A stretch of 64,000 nucleotides of DNA from Pseudoips prasinana (taxonomy: Eukaryota; Arthropoda; Insecta; Lepidoptera; Nolidae). The notes under the pieces were generated by a model. The model made no database searches and was not told the origin of the DNA. It saw nothing but the letters and a program-made list of their open reading frames with translations. Below, one piece after another: positions 46,086 to 54,624 of the stretch. The DNA is taken from contig OX621242.1 in NCBI GenBank assembly GCA_951640165.1, positions 13,509,501-13,573,500 of the forward strand. The letters run 5' to 3'. The stretch's first letter is position 1; each line of letters starts with the position of its first letter. A program made the position numbers and the translations under genes.

Positions 46086-46782
46086 AAAAAAAAATTATAT
46101 GATGATGATGAATAGGATATAATAATTGACAATACAGGAAACATAGTATGCCCAAAATAAGAGTAGTTCATAAAATTATTCATTGCAGGCAAAATTTATC
46201 TTAAAGTATACTCGTAATCAATAGTTAAAGGTAATTTAATGAGACTAAAAGTCATAGTAATACCTTAAGGTATCAACTAAATTACCTAAATGGTGTAAAA
46301 CAGAACATCGAGCCGTGTCTATAGCGGTGCTGTAGTCTGTGACTTCGGCCCTCCCGGTGTTCGGCCGCGCAGGAATCACTACACTCCTCGGCTACTCCCC
46401 GTTTTGGACAAGCTGAAAATTAGATTTTAGCTGCAGGTGACATATGCCTCGCCCTCTTATGTTTGGAATAAGTACCTACTTTATTTTTCTGGGTTGGTTC
46501 GTGCTTGTTACGGACTTAAATCCATTTTTATGTTATTCTTAGTGGAGCAACATTCATGCTATGCATTTGATGGTAAGCAGTTACTGTAGCCTCTAATGCT
46601 TATGACACTCATAATATCACTCTTAACGTGTTGACAATTCTACTCACTTCCTTAAAGAGCTGACCTGTTCTGGTCCTCTTACCTATACCCAGATCAACAG
46701 CAACAGTGTGTGAGGCGCTCATAGCCACAAGATCTCACCGGTCTGTAAGTGATTGGTGAGGTTGAGGGTCTAGGCTCGCGGT
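46086..46782. other. Spacer with small GC-rich patch
   Basis: 46310-46420 is GC-rich (CGGCCCTCCCGGTGTTCGGC) but has no open frame of note; unrecognised. Confidence 0.4.
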
Positions 46783-46966
46783 CAGTCTTTAGACGGGTGA
46801 CCGCTAAAGTGGTTTAATTTCTGAGCGTCTCCGTGCTTCGAAGTGCACTTTAAGCTGTCGGTCCTGGTTGTAGCTAATAGGCAACAGTCGTTAATCCATG
46901 ACAGAGGCCTAATGGGCGGCTTGAACAACTCTGACACAAGGGTACCCACTGCCCATACGATAAGTT
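46783..46966 (+). repeat. Repeat family E, best copy
   Basis: GTCAGTCTTTAGACGGGTGA, CCGCTAAAGTGGTTTAATTT, CGTCTCCGTGCTTCGAAG, GGTCCTGGTTGTAGC and GGCGGCTTGAACAACTCTGA. Non-coding, unknown class. Confidence 0.65.
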
Positions 46967-47280
46967 AGTGACAGCATTAGAAAAGATCTGTAAGGGATTT
47001 AACCGGTCCAGCTCGTTACAAAAGACAAAAGAGCTAGTAACATTTAAGTAAGGTAAATGTTAAATGTTACTGCACTATCCAAGGTCACTTGTAGGGTTTC
47101 TGATTGGAAACCTAAGGAAGCAGTAGAATCAGCCTGCACAAAAAGAATTAAAAATTTAATGTTTCATTGACAAAGTAATTGTGCGTTATAGGTCCTCGGT
47201 GGAATCCATTAACGTACACTAGATCTACAGGCCAGTCAATGCTATATATAATATAAGGAGAAGACTCTCAACCAGTGCGT
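46967..47280. other. Spacer, nothing recognised
   Basis: Nothing recognised. Confidence 0.4.
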
Positions 47281-47880
47281 TAATTCAAAGCGACATTTAT
47301 CTGCGGGCAACCTCATGTATTTTTTTTTTTTTTTTTTAACATGCAGCGTGCCTCTCGGCTTTTACTGCTTCACCGGACAGTAGGGGTGAGCGTGGGCTCT
47401 AACCGCCTAGCAAAAAATTCAACTACAAACTAAGTACCCGCGCCGGAGGGCGCCCCCTGTGGGGCTCGAACCTCGGCTCTGGGCGGATACTGACGTGGAG
47501 AGGGCAAGATATCGTGGTTTTAGGGGATTTTGTGCAACTGTCGCTCTACGTTAAAGCGCGACGCGGGCCTCGCTACCAGTTTAGGTCCGGAGCGGGCACT
47601 CATCGGATCGAATGCAAACTAAGGGTCATGGAGGGCGCTGGTGGTCGCGACGCGTTCGCGGTCGTACTCGCGTCCGGCGAGTACGAAATATCGGTTGTGC
47701 AGAGCCTCATGTAGTTCGGACCAAGGCTTAGGTGGCCGCTAAAGTAAAAGATAGAATTCTTCAAAGAATCACACCTCGGTGATCTGGCATGGATTTTGTA
47801 GTGCCTATGCACGGGATCATTGGATGATAAATTCCTGTGAAGCGAGGGACTCTTGAGGACTCTATTGCGGGCCTAAAAAC
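47281..47880 (+). repeat. Repeat family J, interrupted
   Basis: 47281-47310 joined to 47714-47880 reproduces 18495-18700 (AATTCAAAGCGAC, then GTTCGGACC, TAGGTGGCCGCTAAAG, GATAGAATTC). The intervening 47311-47713 is the insertion with its duplicated target. Confidence 0.65.
47320..47704 (-). mobile_element. Poly(A) retroelement with 9-bp TSD, GC-rich
   Basis: CCTCATGTA occurs at 47311-47319 and 47705-47713. The minus strand ends AGAGGCACGCTGCATGTT followed by about 17 A. It is GC-rich compared with its flanks, as expected of a 5'-truncated LINE 3' region. Open frames on both strands show no known motif. Clade not identified. Confidence 0.8.
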
Positions 47881-47915
47881 GTGAGGTTTTGTTACTATAG
47901 GAATATTATTCATAA

Positions 47916-48251
47916 CTAGCTGTGCCCCGCAGTTTTACCCGCGTTAAACTTTATAAATGATCACAGCTCCTCCCCCGTAAGTGATAATGTAGTGTAGCCT
48001 ATATGTTGACCCGACCTCTCAGTAATAAAATCTTCAAAATTTGAAGTAAATCCATGCAGTACTTTGAGTTTAGTCCGGACATGCTTATAGACAACAGACA
48101 AAAATTCAAAAATAAATTTAAATGGCATATTTTTCAAATATTCCCCGCGATTAAGCTAACGGATGGCAGAGTAGATCACGCCCCAAGTATCCTTATAAAA
48201 AAATATTCAATGTACAGTTTTGACTTTTCTACGTCTTATTATATGTATAGA
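47916..48251 (-). mobile_element. Helitron-like element, family F
   Basis: The minus strand starts TCTATACATATAATAAG after A and ends GGGGCACAGCTAG before T. The terminal hairpin has one change (CGCGG/CTGCG). Contains an extra segment near 48110-48170 absent from other copies. Confidence 0.75.
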
Positions 48252-48608
48252 TAAAAAGTACATATTTTCAAGTTTAGTACGGCAGGATGATTCCAAGTAA
48301 GTTTATCATAAGCCTCGCTATCTAGTCACCGACTACACTTACAAGGAATATTGGCAATCTAGATTAAACTAACCAGAGTTGTTACTAGATTGTTACTTTA
48401 AGACAACCAGGTTGTCAAAAGCGAAACCGGACGGCTGCTGACCTAGGTTAGCAAACCGAGACGATAGGGATAACTTATTTAGTTCAATGCAGTGGCGCAA
48501 CTTTGTTATCCGAGGCCCGTCTTATAATCCCATAGTGGAAACTTTTCTCAGACAAAGGAATACAAAATATAACACAATTAATATTGATTTATATTTTGAT
48601 CTTTAAAA
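48252..48608. other. Spacer before the full-length LINE
   Basis: AT-rich; nothing recognised. Confidence 0.45.
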
Positions 48609-48620
48609 GTGTATTATCAA
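48609..48620. repeat. Left target-site duplication of the full-length LINE
   Basis: GTGTATTATCAA, exactly repeated at 54365-54376. It fixes the 5' end of the element at 48621. Confidence 0.95.
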
Positions 48621-48788
48621 ACAGGAGAAGTTCCCGCAAGTCAAATTCCAGGCCTAGGGAAACCCAAACCCGACTTCCCATGCTCCCAAACTTTTCCAAA
48701 CTCCCTCCCTCCTTATCCCTTTTCCACGTCGGTCCAGAGGAGGGGTAACCTTGTTTCCAAAAATACCACCACCGTCGGAAAAAAAAAA
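48621..48788 (+). promoter_or_regulatory. 5' leader, presumed internal promoter region
   Basis: Lies between the left duplication and the first ATG of ORF1a. LINEs of this type usually carry their promoter here, but no core element was recognised. An 11-base A run (48780-48789) immediately precedes and includes the first base of the start codon. Confidence 0.45.
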
Positions 48789-49415
48789 ATGAAGCAGGTA
48801 GGAAAAACAATTCCCCAGGTGGGTCCCGGCCGAGCCGGGGAGTCCCACACCGAGTCATCGGTCAGCTCCCATCGTATCCTGGGGGGGAGCACCCAACTGC
48901 CAAATTTTAATGCCGCGCCTTCAGCGCGGTCGGCTGCTTTAGCGCCCCTGACACTGGCTGCGACTCACGCGCCACACGACACGATCTCGGCAGCGACACA
49001 CGCGCCACTTGACACCCGAACGGCTGCGACTCACGCGCCAAAAATACGGACACAGAACGAGCCGTCCACGAGTGCCTGGCAACAGAGCCTCGTCAGGAAC
49101 AGCGTCACGAATAACCCGGACAACGACAAAGACGACGCCCGACTCTCAAGTCTCGGTGGCGAACTCCGTGCGCTGGCACTCCAGCGCGAGAAGATCGACA
49201 CCAGACTGACAGAACTGATTGAGAAAGAGACGGGATCTGATGCGGGACCGAATGGCTCCTCCTCTGCCGATGAAGTACGCCTGCTGACACACAAGCGCGG
49301 AAAAATCATGGCCAGGGAGGGAAACTCAACAGCCGTATGCGCGCAATACGCGAAGGCGACAGCCAGCGCGACGCGCAAGCGGCAGTTGAAAGAGCAGTAC
49401 GCGACCAGTCGCTAG
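48789..49415 (+). CDS. ORF1a: N-terminal Gag-like protein, 208 aa
   Basis: First ATG inside the element in this frame (48789); the longer frame starting with GTG at 48609 would begin in the target-site duplication and is discarded. Low-complexity, Ala/Thr/Ser-rich N-terminus with three 11-residue repeats containing AATHAP (about residues 57-85), then a charged, probably helical segment (LSSLGGELRALALQREKIDT) and the first REG repeat (AREGN, residues 175-179). After that the frame gives unrelated sequence for 29 codons and stops. The -1 frame then continues the REG-repeat helix, so 49326-49415 is probably not the intended ending. No zinc knuckle. A -1 shift at 49319-49325 would give a 608-residue fusion with ORF1b. 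Otherwise a one-base indel has split the gene. Confidence 0.75.
   Translation: MKQVGKTIPQVGPGRAGESHTESSVSSHRILGGSTQLPNFNAAPSARSAALAPLTLAATHAPHDTISAATHAPLDTRTAATHAPKIRTQNEPSTSAWQQSLVRNSVTNNPDNDKDDARLSSLGGELRALALQREKIDTRLTELIEKETGSDAGPNGSSSADEVRLLTHKRGKIMAREGNSTAVCAQYAKATASATRKRQLKEQYATSR
49319..49350 (+). promoter_or_regulatory. Candidate -1 ribosomal frameshift signal
   Basis: GGGAAAC at 49319-49325 is in phase with ORF1a as G GGA AAC, the X XXY YYZ pattern. Eight bases later CGTAT (49334-49338) pairs with ATACG (49346-49350) around GCGCGCA, whose GCGCG could pair with CGCGC at 49372-49376 as a pseudoknot. The -1 frame is open from 49274 and the 0 frame to 49412, so the site lies inside the overlap. 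The 5-bp stem is short, so the structure is suggestive only. Confidence 0.5.
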
Positions 49416-50614
49416 TACGCGAAGGGAACACCCAGCGCGAAAAGCAACCGGACGCGGAAACGCGCGGACAGGCACTTCTACGCGAAGGGGAAACCCAGCG
49501 CGAGATCTCCCTGCCCGTGACTACACCCAGCGGACCCGCTGATCAGACCCGAGACGACACGACAAGACCAAAAGACAGGCCCCGGAACAGGAAGAGAGGG
49601 AAGCGGGCTGGAGTCTCACGCAATGCGGCCTTGACAGAAATTCTGTCAAGCACCTCTGACCCGCAACCAAGCACGAGTGGCATGGGTGCGGCAAAGAGAG
49701 TGCGCCCGGACGACTCGTCTTCACCGAGTGGTCTACAGGGAGGCCCCAAACGCGTGAGGATCCAATCCGCTCAAGGGGAGCGGAGAACCTACGCGCTGGC
49801 TACAAAGGACATACCGGCGGAGCTGGCCGTAGCTATCTGCTTCTCTCCTCCTTCCAGAGACATGACCACCGAAGAAGCGACTCACGTACAGAAGACCTTG
49901 GAAAACCTCGTCATGGACACTGACCCCACTAGCCCACTCCCGGCCTTCCGCGGATATCCTCGGATAGCGGATGGCACCGTGCAGATGTGGTGCGAGGACA
50001 GACATGCCTTGACCTGGTTGACTCTGAATGTTCCAAAGATTACGATGCCGCACACTGATCTGACACTGACCGTGATGAAACAGGCCGACATACCTACCCG
50101 TGTCCGAGCCGCGCTCTTCGTACCCAGGTACAATGGAGATATAGCGTGGCTACAGAGCGTTCTGAAACGTCAGAACACCTGGTACGACATAGGTAGGTGG
50201 ACCTTATACAGGGCGACAGCAGTCGGTGGCGATAACTACGGGACTTATTTGACCCTGGGTATCCCACCGGATGAGGCCGAAAAAGTCTTGGCGCGGGAGC
50301 GACGAGTAGCGTACCTTTTAGGTTCGATATACGTCCGCTTCTACCCCAAGACCCAACCCTCAGACACCCGAACTGACACCACTAACCCGACAGACCAAAC
50401 ACCGACACCGACACCGACACCGACACAGACAGACCTACCCACGACTGACGACATGACACAACTAGAGGAGGAGATGGCGAGGGCCGCGATGGCTGACAGT
50501 GTACCACCCGAGTCACCTGGGTGGACCGAGCAACTGCTCGCATCTTCACCGGATGTAGGCGATCACAGGATGGGGGAGGGAGACAGGATACCCGATGGAT
50601 CCGTCTCGCCCTAA
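49337..50614 (+). CDS. ORF1b: Gag-like protein with DUF4780-like domain, up to 425 aa
   Basis: The frame is open from 49274; 49337 is its first ATG. Residues 1-60 hold repeats of REG followed by D/N/E-S/T-QR (starting at residues 5, 28, 49), continuing the motif in ORF1a. Residues 81-90 (RPRNRKRGKR) are a basic, nuclear-localisation-like patch. Residues about 162-337 form a compact domain with VQMWCEDRHALTWL, a PTRVRAALFVP strand, GRWTLYRA and a closing YLLGSIYVRFY, which I recognise as like DUF4780 of insect retroelement-associated proteins (from memory, not searched). A Thr-Pro repeat (about 353-366) and an acidic tail follow. It lacks the CCHC knuckles usual in LINE ORF1, so RNA binding would rest on the folded domain and basic patch. 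It may be translated by frameshift from ORF1a or from its own ATG. Confidence 0.8.
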   Translation: MRAIREGDSQRDAQAAVERAVRDQSLVREGNTQREKQPDAETRGQALLREGETQREISLPVTTPSGPADQTRDDTTRPKDRPRNRKRGKRAGVSRNAALTEILSSTSDPQPSTSGMGAAKRVRPDDSSSPSGLQGGPKRVRIQSAQGERRTYALATKDIPAELAVAICFSPPSRDMTTEEATHVQKTLENLVMDTDPTSPLPAFRGYPRIADGTVQMWCEDRHALTWLTLNVPKITMPHTDLTLTVMKQADIPTRVRAALFVPRYNGDIAWLQSVLKRQNTWYDIGRWTLYRATAVGGDNYGTYLTLGIPPDEAEKVLARERRVAYLLGSIYVRFYPKTQPSDTRTDTTNPTDQTPTPTPTPTQTDLPTTDDMTQLEEEMARAAMADSVPPESPGWTEQLLASSPDVGDHRMGEGDRIPDGSVSP

Positions 50615-53600
50615 CTCCACCCGGCCGCCGCCACCCTCGCCCCCTCCCCTAGAAATAATACAAACAAATCTCCAGCATAGCCAGACTGCCACGGCTAGCC
50701 TGCGCAGGGCGCTGGAGACAAAACCAAATACGGTCGCACTGATCCAGGAGCCGTGGGTCAGAAACAACAGAATATGCGGCCTCAGTAACATCGGAGGTAA
50801 GCTGATCCTAGACACACATGGCACTGGAACACCAAGAACCTGTGTCTACATACCTAAAGATATACCCACAACAACACTCACCCAATTCTGTTCCAGAGAT
50901 TTAACAGCTATCAGGCTCCAGACACAAGGCGAGGCCCCGGACATCGTACTGGCCTCAATATACATGCCAGGCGACGACGAGGTTTGTCCACCAAGAGAGA
51001 TGGCTGACCTGGTAAACCACTGTGAGGGCACAAATCTGGACCTAATCATCTGCACAGACTCAAATGCTCACCACCCACTTTGGGGCTGCGACAAGCCAAA
51101 CCCTAGAGGAGAGGTACTATGCACATACTTATTCTCCACTAATCTTAACATTATAAATCGCGGCTCGGAACCCACATGGGTCACAGTCCGTGGACAAAGC
51201 ATCATAGACCTAACGCTGGCCACATTAGGCGCGACGAACCTCATATCTAACTGGCACGTATCAGATGAACCTTCTTGCTCCGACCATAGAAGGATTCGTT
51301 TTATACTCTTAACCACTCCAAAAAAACCCGAACCAAAGCGAAATCCGCGACGAACAAACGTCCCCAGATACAAAAAACTTCTAGCTACACTATTAGCTAA
51401 GCATAAAACACCCACAAACATAACAAATCCCACACATCTTGAAAACACTGTAACAAAACTATCAAATTACATAATTGAAGCATACCACGCTTGCTGCAAA
51501 CTAAGGGTTCCATCCAACAGGAGCAAGGGAAGCTCCTGGTGGAATGCCGAACTTAGCGAACTTAGGAAAACACTGCGCAAACAATTTAATAGAGCCAAAA
51601 ACTCAAGATTCCCAGAAGACTGGGAGACATACAAAACAACACAACACACCTTCAAAAAGGAAATCAGAAGGGCCAGAAGAACAGCCTGGCGCCAATTCTG
51701 TGACAACATAGAATCAAATGATGAGGCAGCACGTGTAAGGAAGATCCTATCAACTGATAAAGATCGTAACCTTAGCACGTTAAAAAAGCCAGACCACACA
51801 TACACATCAACAGACTACGAAACCAGCAAGGTACTTTTAGAAACACACTTTCCAGACTGCAAAATCTCAGAGAACAGATCATGGATGGATGAAACAATAT
51901 GGACACCAACCGACCAAGACTGGTACAACTCCCGGAGCATAGTAACAGAGGAAAGGATAAGATGGGCAATTAGAACCTTCCAACCATATAAGTCAGCAGG
52001 CCTGGATGGCATATTCCCGGCCCTGCTGCAATGGGGGATGGATCACCTTCTACCATGGTTAGTAGAGATCTACCGAACTTGCATAGCGCACAGATATGTG
52101 CCGCTGGCATGGCGCGAGGTAAAAGTTATCTTTATACCAAAACCCGGAAAAACTGACTACACAGAACCGAGAGCATACAGACCCATAAGTCTGACATCTT
52201 TCCTACTGAAAACCCTTGAGAAGCTCTGTGACAGATACATTCGGGACGGAGCTCTCCGAGTAAAACCACTCCACAAACAACAGCATGCTTACTCTACAGG
52301 CAAATCCACAGAGTCTGCACTGCACAGCGTAGTCGCTAAGATCGAATGCGCAGTGGACCACAAAGGTTCCTCTCTAGCTGCCTTCCTGGACATTGAAGGC
52401 GCTTTTGACAAAACCATCTTCCACAGCATCAGCATGGCCCTAGAGAAACACGGCGTCAACTCAACCCTAACTGGCTGGATTAATAACATGCTCAGTTTGA
52501 GGGCTGTACAAGTTACAGTGAACGACACCACAAGGGCCATTGTGGCAAAGGGATGTCCACAAGGTGGTGTTCTATCGCCACTTCTGTGGAACCTTGTTGC
52601 AAATGAACTGATCGAACGACTAAACAATAAAGACTACTTTACCGTTGGCTATGCTGACGATATCACCATAATTATAAACGGAAAACATGAAAACACCTTA
52701 TGCAATCTCATGCGCCAAGCCCTAAAAATAGTAGAGCAATGGTGCACGGAATACCAACTATCGGTAAACCCCACAAAAACACAATTAATACTCTTCACAA
52801 AAAAAAGGAAGCTGGCAACACTTCAGTTACAAAAATTTTTCGGCACAACCCTGACCCTTTCAACTGAAACCAAATATCTGGGCATATATTTGGACAAACA
52901 ACTGAATTGGGCAAAACACACTGAATACTTGACCACCAAAGCCAGCATATCAATGTGGCAGTGTAAGCAACTGCTGGGAAAAAACTGGGGCATTAGCCCT
53001 AGGGTCACCTACTGGCTATACACCTCTGTCATCAGACCACTCGTCACATACGGCTCGCTGGTCTGGTGGCCCAGGACCAACTTGAGCTCAAATCAAAAAG
53101 AACTAGAAAAGCTGCAGCGACTGGCATGTGTAGCAATCACTGGCAGCATGAGAACAACACCCACCGCCGCCCTACAAGCAATGCTGGGACTGCCACCCCT
53201 ACATCTTACTGTGCAGGAGGATGCAACCATAGCAATCTTTAGACTCAGCATGAACGACACCCTAAACAATGACCCTAGAATAAAGCATACTCGTATTCAC
53301 GAAGACGCGATCAAACGGCAACCCATGATGGCATCACCTAGTGATAAAATCTTAAAAACACACCATTTCCAGAAGCACTACAATATACAACTCACTGAAG
53401 AAGAATGTGACCATCCGAACCCAACGGAGATAAGAATCTACACTGATGGGTCAAAAACCGACTCCGGAACAGGAGTGGGAGTTTTCTCAAATGACCTGAA
53501 CATCAAAATATCAAGGCCCCTAAGTACGTTCAACACTGTATACCAGGCTGAGTGTGTTGGCATCATCCTTGCAGCACATGCAATTAAGGCTAGAAAAATC

Positions 53601-54263
53601 ACAAACACCTGCATACGCATACTATCTGATAGCGCATCAGTACTCCAATCCTTGGAAAGATACCACTTTGCCTCGGGATTAATACTGGAATGCCATAACG
53701 CACTGGAACATGTTGTGGGACACTACAACAACACAATAACTCTACAATGGATCAAAGGACACAGCGGGTCACTGGGCAATGATGCAGCTGACGAGCTAGC
53801 CAGGAGAGGCTCAAACACAGCGGCCATTGGACCGGAACCAACTGTGCCCATACCCTTCACTCAAATACGTAGATGGCTACAAAAACACACACACACACAG
53901 TCCGAGATCTGGTGGTCCTCAGCATCGGGCTGTAGACAATCCAAAGAAGCAATGCCATGCCTGGATGGTAAGCTGAAGCGGCGTCTACTACGGCTCAACA
54001 GGAAAAACCTACGAGTTGTGGTGGGGACCATCACCGGACACTGCTCACTCAACAAACACTTTCACACTATTGGCATAACTGACAGCCCTCTGTGTAGAGC
54101 GTGCATGGACGCTGACGAAACGGTCGCGCATGTGCTCCTCGAGTGCACAGGCATCGTGAAAATCCGGAGAGAAACCTTGGGCTCACCAAGAACTCTTCCG
54201 GAGGCCCTGAGAAGTTTGGGAGATCTAATATGCTTCTGGAAGGAGGTGGGCTGGATGGAGTAA
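50595..54263 (+). CDS. ORF2: endonuclease / reverse transcriptase / RNase H, 1222 aa
   Basis: The enzyme that nicks target DNA and copies the element RNA into it. Start ATG 50595 lies 20 nt before the ORF1b stop, suggesting reinitiation. Residues 1-20 are proline-rich. AP-type endonuclease about 20-240: N25, E52 (QEPW), D155 and N157 (TDSNAHH), D205, then SDH at 229-231. Reverse transcriptase about 450-770: FLDIEGAFD (D599), CPQGGVLSPLLWN (654-666), YADD (686-689). RNase H about 945-1075: D951 (TDGS), E986, D1012 (SDS), H1056 and D1063, all expected acidic residues present. C-terminal CCHC: C1167, C1170, H1179, C1184 (CX2CX8HX4C). No stop or frameshift interrupts it. RNase H argues for I-like, LOA or RNase H-bearing jockey/R1 relatives. 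All catalytic residues are intact, so the enzyme is predicted active. Confidence 0.97.
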   Translation: MDPSRPNSTRPPPPSPPPLEIIQTNLQHSQTATASLRRALETKPNTVALIQEPWVRNNRICGLSNIGGKLILDTHGTGTPRTCVYIPKDIPTTTLTQFCSRDLTAIRLQTQGEAPDIVLASIYMPGDDEVCPPREMADLVNHCEGTNLDLIICTDSNAHHPLWGCDKPNPRGEVLCTYLFSTNLNIINRGSEPTWVTVRGQSIIDLTLATLGATNLISNWHVSDEPSCSDHRRIRFILLTTPKKPEPKRNPRRTNVPRYKKLLATLLAKHKTPTNITNPTHLENTVTKLSNYIIEAYHACCKLRVPSNRSKGSSWWNAELSELRKTLRKQFNRAKNSRFPEDWETYKTTQHTFKKEIRRARRTAWRQFCDNIESNDEAARVRKILSTDKDRNLSTLKKPDHTYTSTDYETSKVLLETHFPDCKISENRSWMDETIWTPTDQDWYNSRSIVTEERIRWAIRTFQPYKSAGLDGIFPALLQWGMDHLLPWLVEIYRTCIAHRYVPLAWREVKVIFIPKPGKTDYTEPRAYRPISLTSFLLKTLEKLCDRYIRDGALRVKPLHKQQHAYSTGKSTESALHSVVAKIECAVDHKGSSLAAFLDIEGAFDKTIFHSISMALEKHGVNSTLTGWINNMLSLRAVQVTVNDTTRAIVAKGCPQGGVLSPLLWNLVANELIERLNNKDYFTVGYADDITIIINGKHENTLCNLMRQALKIVEQWCTEYQLSVNPTKTQLILFTKKRKLATLQLQKFFGTTLTLSTETKYLGIYLDKQLNWAKHTEYLTTKASISMWQCKQLLGKNWGISPRVTYWLYTSVIRPLVTYGSLVWWPRTNLSSNQKELEKLQRLACVAITGSMRTTPTAALQAMLGLPPLHLTVQEDATIAIFRLSMNDTLNNDPRIKHTRIHEDAIKRQPMMASPSDKILKTHHFQKHYNIQLTEEECDHPNPTEIRIYTDGSKTDSGTGVGVFSNDLNIKISRPLSTFNTVYQAECVGIILAAHAIKARKITNTCIRILSDSASVLQSLERYHFASGLILECHNALEHVVGHYNNTITLQWIKGHSGSLGNDAADELARRGSNTAAIGPEPTVPIPFTQIRRWLQKHTHTQSEIWWSSASGCRQSKEAMPCLDGKLKRRLLRLNRKNLRVVVGTITGHCSLNKHFHTIGITDSPLCRACMDADETVAHVLLECTGIVKIRRETLGSPRTLPEALRSLGDLICFWKEVGWME

Positions 54264-54364
54264 AGGCCACCGTGGCTTACGTACAATGGTCCACATCGGG
54301 ACTAAGTGCGGAAACCAGACCCACTGGCATATTGGTGGGTCAAGATGATGATGATGATGATGAT
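54264..54364 (+). promoter_or_regulatory. 3' UTR with terminal hairpin and GAT-repeat tail
   Basis: ACCCAC (54319-54324) pairs with GTGGGT (54335-54340), loop TGGCATATTG. CAA and about seven ATG/GAT triplets follow to 54364. A stem next to a short tandem tail is the sort of structure ORF2 enzymes recognise to start reverse transcription. No AATAAA is present. Confidence 0.75.
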
Positions 54365-54376
54365 GTGTATTATCAA
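54365..54376. repeat. Right target-site duplication of the full-length LINE
   Basis: GTGTATTATCAA, identical to 48609-48620. Confidence 0.95.
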
Positions 54377-54624
54377 TTATATTTATATTGTCAATATAAT
54401 TACAATATTAACCAACTTCAAACTATGACGTTCTCTACTCGACAGTATGTTTTAGTATATTACACGCTTTCTCCGTTCTTTGTGAAATCATTTTTCTTTC
54501 TTATTGGACAGAGAATGCTTTTGTAGGTAGGTAGGGCAAAGCGTTCATTCGCTCAAGCTTCGCAGCTCGACTGGGGAAGTACCTCAACCTTACAGAAGAG
54601 ATTCCTTAATAATAACATAAATAA
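54377..54624. other. Spacer after the full-length LINE
   Basis: AT-rich, nothing recognised. Confidence 0.4.

Larger units (their letters stand above)
48621..54364 (+). mobile_element. Full-length non-LTR retrotransposon (AP endonuclease, RT, RNase H)
   Basis: A 5744-bp element with perfect 12-bp target-site duplications. Layout: 168-bp leader, ORF1 in two overlapping frames, ORF2 overlapping ORF1 by 20 nt, about 100-bp 3' UTR, hairpin and GAT-repeat tail. It is far richer in GC and in long open frames than the flanks. APE-type endonuclease plus RNase H plus a C-terminal CCHC in ORF2 place it in the broad I/Jockey/R1/LOA group; the exact clade cannot be settled by eye. ORF2 is intact and the duplications are identical, so insertion was recent and the copy may be competent if ORF1 is expressed through its frame change. 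No promoter motif was identified. Confidence 0.95.

Noticed and set aside
48609..48788. Extension of ORF1a upstream to a GTG at 48609
   Set aside because: These codons begin in the target-site duplication and leader; the first ATG in the element is 48789.
49009..49378. Alternative frames over ORF1a (plus 66 aa, minus 115 aa)
   Set aside because: GC-rich shadow frames without repeats or motifs consistent with Gag.
50546..54286. Many minus-strand frames of 60-126 codons inside the LINE
   Set aside because: Shadows of ORF2, which has a complete set of catalytic motifs on the plus strand.
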